Shown here: positions 57,666 through 64,000 of the stretch, one piece after another | Numbering within the stretch: position 1 is the stretch's first letter | Layout of the letters: each line of letters starts with the position of its first letter | NCBI GenBank assembly: GCA_037893245.1 | Contig: JBAIAA010000254.1 | Location: forward strand, 868,001 to 932,000 | Direction of reading: 5' to 3' | Length of the DNA: 64,000 bases | Source: Crossaster papposus | Taxonomy: Eukaryota; Echinodermata; Asteroidea; Velatida; Solasteridae | The notes under the pieces: model-generated | What the model saw: only the letters and a program-made list of their open reading frames with translations | Databases searched by the model: none | Told to the model about the DNA's origin: nothing | Translations under genes and position numbers: made by a program

Positions 57666-58034
57666 TTAGAGTGACTGCGTAGGGCACTTCGTTGATTGAT
57701 GAAAGCTCTCCAATTTGTTCAGAAAATTGACTGTAATTTTTTTTTTGGTGCCCGCCTCCTTTCGATTATTGGAAACGACAGGAAGTTGCTCTAAATCGAA
57801 GCTTTGGGGTACATTGCCCGACGAGAATGGGGGGGGGGGGGGGGGGCTGTTGTGCGGTGGCGGGGCCGCAGGTAACTGATTACTTAGTGGAGGAGAGACT
57901 CTCGAAACAATCGAACCGCTGACAGATTGGCAGCGTGCGATTGGACAGTTTAGTGACAACGAAACAGGGGTAGTTTCATGAATGGCAGACGAGTCCATGC
58001 AGGACTGCATCGGATTTTTAAAAATTGTAGACGT
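57666..58034 (-). CDS. Possible terminal coding exon, disordered protein
   Basis: On the minus strand, TTTCTGTCCCTGCTACAACTTCAG is a strong acceptor ending at 58035; 122 open codons follow in phase 0 to a stop at 57666. The peptide reads TSTIFKNPMQSCMDSSAIHE, then Ser/Thr/Pro-rich sequence (PVSLSLNCPIARCQSVSGS), a Pro run encoded by the poly(C) of this strand, then SFDLEQLPVVSNNRKEAGTKKK. It resembles a low-complexity tail. The Pro run length depends on an unstable 18-base homopolymer, and no polyadenylation signal is near. No family recognised. Confidence 0.25.
   Translation of the reverse strand, partial: TSTIFKNPMQSCMDSSAIHETTPVSLSLNCPIARCQSVSGSIVSRVSPPLSNQLPAAPPPHNSPPPPPPFSSGNVPQSFDLEQLPVVSNNRKEAGTKKKITVNFLNKLESFHQSTKCPTQSL
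57829..57846 (+). repeat. Poly(G) tract, 18 G
   Basis: An uninterrupted run inside the possible minus-strand exon. Confidence 0.95.
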
Positions 58035-58099
58035 CTGAAGTTGTAGCAGGGACAGAAACCAAACGCGAACCCCAACATTTTTATAAATGACGGCTAACT

Positions 58100-61000
58100 C
58101 CTTAATTCAAGACAAACAGTACAACCTATGCTCTTCCCTTTACCAACGAAATTTGGACACTGAGTGCAGACACTGAAGTGAAACTCAAGGAGTTTCTTCC
58201 TTTACTGGAATGTCAACCAGGGCTCATGTTTGGAATGACGGTGGGGTATATCTTAGATGTACGATGTCTTAGCCGGTATCGGATGGACGCGGCACGGGAG
58301 GGTAGTACCGTGCGATTCTTGGTGGCAAGTTTCATCCGGACGTATCGCGTGGCGTTTCACAAAAGCCGGAACAAGTCGGCAAGCATGCAGTTGCTGTCAG
58401 AACAGGCGGTATAGGTTCCTGCTGGGTAACATTAAACGCCGATCGTTGAGAAACTAAAAGATCTCAAGTACAAACACTTTTTGAGCTACGAAATAGTGAC
58501 ATGACTTGTGCTAATGTGTCACCAAAGGAAGAATTTGGATGTACGTGTACGTGTAAACACATACAAAGTGTGAGCCAATCGGATTATCACAAAACGTATA
58601 CGTGCCTTGTCAGTAGACTTGACTTCCGATTTTGCAGACCAGTTTTGAAGTATCATGACGGCAAAGTGTCGGTTTCCGGGGCATTTGGGGTAGAAATCGG
58701 ATTAGGAGGACTGATAATTAGGTTTGGTTTGGGGGCGAACCCGCCATTAAACGCTCGTATGGTAAATGTATATCGGGATCACATGTCATAATCTTGAGTT
58801 GCTGCGTGCGTCAAAGCTGTATTGTTTTACTCCCACAGATTGGTTTCATTCGATCATTGTTTTCGATGTGTACTTATTAGGGGCTGTTTACCCCACTGGC
58901 GTGTAATGAGACATCGTACAAATCGAATTGGGTGGCCTGATTTACGGACGGAGAAACAAGGTTAAGATGAGACGCGTTTCGATTGTGGCTTGTAGGAATG
59001 CTCAAGGACACAGAATATAGCTTGGGAGTAGATTGGTTTGTTGGGATGGTTCTATCTGCCACTCACAAAATACAGGAATACAAGTTCATCCAAACATGTA
59101 ATACAACAAGACAACAGAATAGAGACAAAAAACAGCTCTGTGTCTAGATAAAGCCAAACTTTTGTATTCCATTGGGGCCCGACGGTTGATAAACAACACA
59201 CGAGAATCAACCTGCTGAATTAACATCATAATCTTGAAGGATGTGTATATTATATAATTTGTTCAATTAACATTTCATGTTTAAAAGGATTAGCGATGCA
59301 ACTGACTCGGACTGCTAAACAAAATGCACAGATAAACATTTTGTTCATGTGGGTTAGCATGTTACATTCACAAGACCAGACCCAATGTACACTGTATAAC
59401 ATTAACAGAGATGATTCAATTACGTGCACGTGTTTTTGTAAAAAGAAAATCAATTTGTAATCAACGATAGGACAATCTAGGTGTACATTTCAATGCATGG
59501 GAGACGTGTACAACACAAATCGATGGGATGTATCCTTAAGCCAGCAATATCATCAAGAGTGATACAAGCAAATAAGTTGATTATGGAGCTCTCAGATAAA
59601 TGACCGGAGCAGAGAAAAGAAAACACCCTGCGTTGTTTGTGTGCAATATTGTTTTATCTCTAAGGGCGCCCTACGAACGACGCGAGCGCGCCTAGGCTCG
59701 TCCATCCAATGACGTCCAAGGCGCGATTCTCGCGTTACCACGCCCTCTGGCGGTGGGAATCCACGAGCGCGCTCTGAGTGTCTGGTTTTAGTGTTTCGAT
59801 TGGTGAAATAACAGACTGGTGGTAGAGTGGTGCATTACAGAACGGGCTTAATTCTCGTGGTCGCTTCGCTCCGTCTTTCCTTCGGTGTTGCTCGCGGGAA
59901 TGCTGGAGAGGGTTGGTCGATAGGGAGGAGATGAGAGGTACAAGACGAAACGGGCATCCTTATCCAAACATTGATGCATGGCTACCGTCTTGGTTTCGGG
60001 CTACTCGTCGAAAAAGAAAGAAACAAAATGATGATGGCGATTTTGGTGTCCCCTTCATCAATACGAACCATTGCCTGTCTTGTTTTCCTATACAAATTGC
60101 ACAGCCTCTTTGCACCAAACCATTTGGTTTTGAATAGTCCTTTATAATTACGGTTTTAGTCATCAGTCTGCCGTGGGATTATTGCTCGAGTATTATTTGA
60201 GTGTGTATTTTAATAGATGCATCTTTCTATATTGTCGAAAGAGGATTGCCGCCAAATTTATCGCCTTAAAAACCGTCGGCGATTCCTCCTAATGGAAAGT
60301 GTTGACGAAGATTCTATACGTTGCCTAAATTGACGTTTATTGTCCATTTACTGCTAAAAAAAACCACCAAACCGGCAATTATTGTTTGACTTCAGAGTTA
60401 TGGTTCTGTGAATGTCTTCCTAAGTGGCTTGGCTCTAATTTCCAAAATTCATTTTTACCCTCACGGAGATAAATTCAATATTCACCGATGCCAATGTCAC
60501 TCAATTTGTCCAATTATTTACTATAATAGTCCCGTTTCTGCGATTCATCTGTTCTCAAAATGAGTCCCTTGTGATTTTTTTGGTTTTGTGTTTTTGTGTG
60601 GTTTTTTTTTATAAATAGTGTGAACGCTTATCCTGTCCTTAAAAAGATTTGTTGATTTGACTTCCTTCAAACTCTACGAATGTTATGTCTGGAATGATAT
60701 GTTTTCTCGTCAGTATTCCAATTTTCAAATTTTCAGATAATTTTTTTTTTTTATTCAGATGACATTTCTTTGTATTCTGATCAGTAAATCGCACCACGGC
60801 TCACTTCACTGCGAGCCAGACTGGAATAATAAGAAAGAAAATTGACCCATGTTCCGTGCGGGCATTAATTTTTAATCTCTAAAATTAGCTCGAGGTCGTC
60901 CTCCCTAAACACGAAGCGGGACTGGGTGTTTACGCTTCGCCGGTCTCTCGTGCGCCTTACACCCCTTTCAATTCACCGCCTAGACTCGGCTCCGCTCTAC

Positions 61001-61140
61001 GATTTGTCTTCGTCCCACGAAAATATAGGAAGGAGAAAAATACCTCTACCTCCCAGATTAATTAAGTCGTAATTGCGATGTCTAGGATTGAATTTATTTA
61101 GACGCTGTTGAGTGACTATGATATACTCTTCTTCCCGGTC
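58100..61140. other. No gene recognised; CpG/CTCF-like block at 59.7 kb
   Basis: Short frames at 58.2-58.8 kb are without features. A GC-rich block at about 59660-59780 holds CCAATGACGTCC (CCAAT and CRE) and the CTCF-like motif. A block at about 60900-61030 (CACGAAGCGGGACTGGGTG) may be regulatory. Confidence 0.4.
59741..59756. promoter_or_regulatory. CTCF-like site
   Basis: CGCCCTCTGGCGGTGG matches the core of the complement of the CTCF motif (GCGCCCYCTRGTGG) at most positions. Related words lie at 5917-5932 (GGCGCCTCTGGCGGCC), 9701-9713 and 62489-62505. CTCF occurs in bilaterians including echinoderms; binding here is untested. Confidence 0.3.
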
Positions 61141-61151
61141 CCAGTGTCTCT

Positions 61152-61168
61152 CCCCCCCCCCCCCCCCC
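61152..61168 (+). repeat. Poly(C) tract, 17 C
   Basis: An uninterrupted 17-C run. Confidence 0.95.
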
Positions 61169-61873
61169 TCCCTTTTTCATTCTGTTGACGATTTGTTTTT
61201 CCTGTTCATTTTGGTGGAGTGGAGATTGAAGGTTAAGGCTTGTAAATAATGTGATTTAGATTATAATATTAAGCAGTCACGCGACGGCGACTAATTGATA
61301 CATTTTGTTCCGATGTTCAAATGGTTTATAGGGATATATCGTAAAAAATGTTTGATGTGCTATCACTGACAAGAATCAACTAACAGTCTGCGACGAATTT
61401 AGACAAACAAAAGCAAAGAGTGGCAAATGGGCAGATCAGCCGCCAACGAATGGACGCCTTGGCGGTCGGAGCCACGAACTTCGAATTGGGATCGAAACGA
61501 ATCGAGAAAAAAACCACCTGAGAAAAACTGGGAGAAACAACACAACATGAACATTGCACCAAATCCGCGTAATGCAAGACTCGCCACAAACAAAATGTTT
61601 AACCCATTGACGTCGGTATTAATTCTACACACACGCATGTCCAGTAGCTGCACTGCATAATGAGCCTTAGAGTGCAGCTGTGATACAGGCCGCGTTCTAT
61701 ACGGCGTAGCACAGCTGACAGAAGCATTAGCGGGCCGCGGCCATAGATGCTCCCCGGCGTCAAGGGGATAATTACGAAAGGAACGTCTTTTTTTCCCTTC
61801 CTAACCTGATCCCGCAAACAGTTGTATACGATAACTCACATCTCCGACTGTTCAGAGGGATGCATGCGATCAT

Positions 61874-62124
61874 GGCCCAGTTTTATAAAACTTGTAAGCA
61901 CAAACATTTGCTTCGCACAAACTTGTGCTTAGTAAAAACAGGTTACTAGCCAAAACTCTATATAATTGTTCATGTTATGGCAAACACCAGCTGCTGAATA
62001 CCAGTCACAAACAATGTAGGCCTACATCACCTGAAAACTTGGTTTGTAACCTTTTTTGGCCAAGGAAGACTTTTTCATGCGAAGCACATTTGTATGCTTA
62101 ACATCTCCGTGCAATTGGCCCCTG
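61874..62124 (+). mobile_element. Family D MITE, copy 2
   Basis: GGCCCAGTTTTATAAAAC...GTAAGCACAAACATTTGCTT on the left; CCAAGGAAGACTTTTTCATGC...GCAATTGGCCCC on the right. Right-end TTTTATGAAA has decayed. The body shares ACCAGCTG...CTGAATACCAGTCACAAACA with copy 1. Confidence 0.9.
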
Positions 62125-62682
62125 GGCTTATAACACTCCACTTGTTAACCAGAATAGGGCCGACATTTTAACCCAAGGAGTGTACTTTTCTCAAGAATAT
62201 AACTAGCAGTGATTCTTTTGAAAGCAAAACAAATTGCAAAGGCGATTTTTTTCTTCCTCGGATGAATATGGTAATGACCAAAGATAAACTCACTTTTCTC
62301 TCTCTCTTCTTTATATTTCTCTTTAAAATCAGAATATTGAATGGATGCCTGGGTCCCGAGGCCAGCTGGTCTGCATGACTTGGAATCGATCGCCAGATTC
62401 ATAGAGAGGAAATTACGTTTCTACTTCATTTCGCATAATATTCCACGCATGGAGAGCGCGGCTCCGTCTGCGCTAATGAGTTGGACGGGCGCCCTCCTCT
62501 GGCAGCTGGGTTCGGTATACGGTCTGCAATAGTAATAAGGTATGTCTGTGTATAGGTGACGTGTTTTGAAGGAATGATACAATATCAGTCCGGTGTAATT
62601 CCAAAGGGTATACTGTTACATATTCATGAGATCCTGTCGTAATGTACCACACCACCAATCAGAGACAGACAAAAAATGACCA

Positions 62683-62800
62683 AGGGCCAATTCCATGGAG
62701 CTGCAATGTCATGTGCTTAGCATGAACATTCTTCCTTGGTTAAAACAGCGTTACAAACCAAATGTTCAGGTGATGTATATTGTTTATGACTTGTATTCCA
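62683..62800 (-). mobile_element. Family D fragment, copy 3
   Basis: GGGCCAATTCCATGGAGC...GTGCTTAGCATGAACATTCTTCCTTGG...GTTACAAACC...TTGTTTATGACTTGTATTCC is the reverse complement of the right part of copies 1 and 2. The other half is missing. Confidence 0.8.
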
Positions 62801-62809
62801 TATCACATG

Positions 62810-63668
62810 TACACAAAATGAAACTTTCAAGGCCTTTTTCCTCGATAGATACGAACTTTAAACAGCCATAACTTGATAATGGAATATCCGATAGAAGTGC
62901 ACAAAACAGCATTAAAGGAGAATGTTATCCTCTTTTATAATACCTGAGAACCCTCATTTCAACCTCATTTCCAGTTCCGTCTCATTTTGCCAGAATCCCT
63001 CACATTATAACTCCAAGGTTGCGAACACTTGAAACTGGGCATATGGAAGTATCTAATGTGATACAGTACATGCAATATGACTACAAGATCTATGGCGACT
63101 AGATAATTGAATAATTGAGGTTCCTCTCACCTTTTTATACACCCGGCCCACGACACGCCCACGAGTTTCTTAGCATAGTTTCGTCCGCTGCTACCGCTAT
63201 GCATCTTAATGCCGGCAGCAGCACCAGCGATACGTGAGGTGTAACCTAATGACAGGCAATTTCCGGTGAGGTGCACCATGGGAAGACAGATCAGTTCTTA
63301 ATTAACCCCACTCGCCCTTCCAGGGACGTCTAAATGTTACACGGAACCTCGTGGCCCGTAAGGCTCGTAGCAAAAGAAGATGAGAGTTTAAAAAAAAAAT
63401 CTTGAAAAAAGAAAACCCCTGATTGCAATAGTGAGACATTGGAAACCCGAAACCCTTTTTTTTCCCGCGTTTTTTTTCCCGCTTTTTTTTCTTCCTCCTC
63501 TTCTGAATGAGAAGTACCAACTCGTAGCCCGTAGGAGGCAGGTGGATTTCAAACGAGAATATCAGCTATTTGGCCAAGGAATATTAAAGCACTGGCAATA
63601 TTGCTTTGCAATTCTCATTTGCCCGCGGACTTTTCCCTCGTTTTTACTTCTTCTTCTTTTTTTTCCTT

Positions 63669-63700
<32 letters not shown>

Positions 63701-64000
63701 GTACTTTTCGTTGTTTTTTCTCTCTTTCATTTTGGCGCGCTGGCAAAGAAACAACAGCTTATGAGAAAGTGCGAGAGGCCTGTACACACATCCCGTGGCG
63801 GTGAACTCCTTTTTTTTCAATTCTTCTTCTTCTTGGGCATAATTGCAGAAATGTACAACCGCCTAGCTACACATGCGTTCGGCAGTTGTTACCAAAAATA
63901 GTTCAAATGGAACACAAATTGGAGCGGGGGTGTGACCGCGCGCTCGCTTCGATAAAAGAAAAACACGTTTCGAGGTTCTCTAACCCGAAGCAACACGACA
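62810..64000. other. No gene recognised; simple-sequence rich end
   Basis: Contains T-rich and poly(G) tracts. The 156-codon plus-strand frame 63431-63901 is mostly Phe, Leu and Gly encoded by T and G runs and is rejected as coding. Confidence 0.5.
63679..63699 (+). repeat. Poly(T)-poly(G) tract, 21 G
   Basis: Ten T immediately followed by 21 G. Confidence 0.95.

Noticed and set aside
63431..63901. 156-codon frame (+)
   Set aside because: Mostly Phe, Leu and Gly from T and G homopolymers.

Overview
This 64 kb window looks like nuclear DNA of a marine invertebrate deuterostome, most likely an echinoderm and perhaps a sea star. The reasons are: a mostly non-coding, AT-leaning landscape broken by short CpG-rich blocks; many small foldback DNA transposons, including a GGGGCCAATTTCATAAAAC-ended family of a type I associate with echinoderms and hemichordates; long G/C homopolymers; and no operon-like packing. 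The phylum is an inference from style, not from a recognised gene.

I recognise no complete protein-coding gene. The long reading frames are explained by repeats or have no recognisable domains. A few short stretches have gene-like architecture and are listed at low confidence: a YY1-type start region with an immediate splice donor (26.27-26.45 kb, +), a TATA-box promoter with a possible first coding exon and a GTAAGT donor (52.15-52.32 kb, +), a possible acceptor-exon-donor unit (23.26-23.40 kb, -), and three possible terminal exons or old transposon ORF ends (28.5, 35.8 and 57.7 kb, all -). The window is best read as intergenic or intronic sequence with scattered regulatory-looking blocks.

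The best-supported content is mobile DNA. Family A, a TTAA-flanked MITE of about 360-400 bp with ends like AAAGGTAGGATACACC, occurs nine times (1.0, 3.5, 5.9, 16.1, 26.5, 32.8, 34.7, 37.6, 48.9 kb). Family B, about 240 bp with CCAGTTCGCGCC ends, occurs twice (41.2 and 43.8 kb). Family C, a long foldback element with CRE, E-box and forkhead-like motifs in its arms, occurs three times (14.9, 43.7, 54.5 kb); its 43.7 kb copy is interrupted by a family B element exactly at a TTAA. Family D (GGGGCCAATTTCATAAAAC ends) occurs three times, only in the last 10 kb. Single inverted-repeat elements lie at 2.6, 12.2, 39.8, 40.1, 43.0, 44.8, 55.9 and 57.3 kb. There is a tRNA-type SINE candidate at 10.4 kb, a weaker tRNA-like relic at 24.8 kb, LINE-like 3' ends with microsatellite tails, several minisatellites and an interstitial AACCT array.

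Layout: 0-7 kb carries A copies, small palindromes and an E2F-site pair; 7-16 kb has a GC-rich block, hairpins, a SINE and a foldback element; 16-23 kb has an A copy, a TCCACGAT repeat field and CpG-rich blocks; 23-33 kb has the possible exons and two A copies; 33-49 kb is the densest MITE field; 49-64 kb holds the TATA/exon candidate, D elements, a CTCF-like motif and GC blocks.
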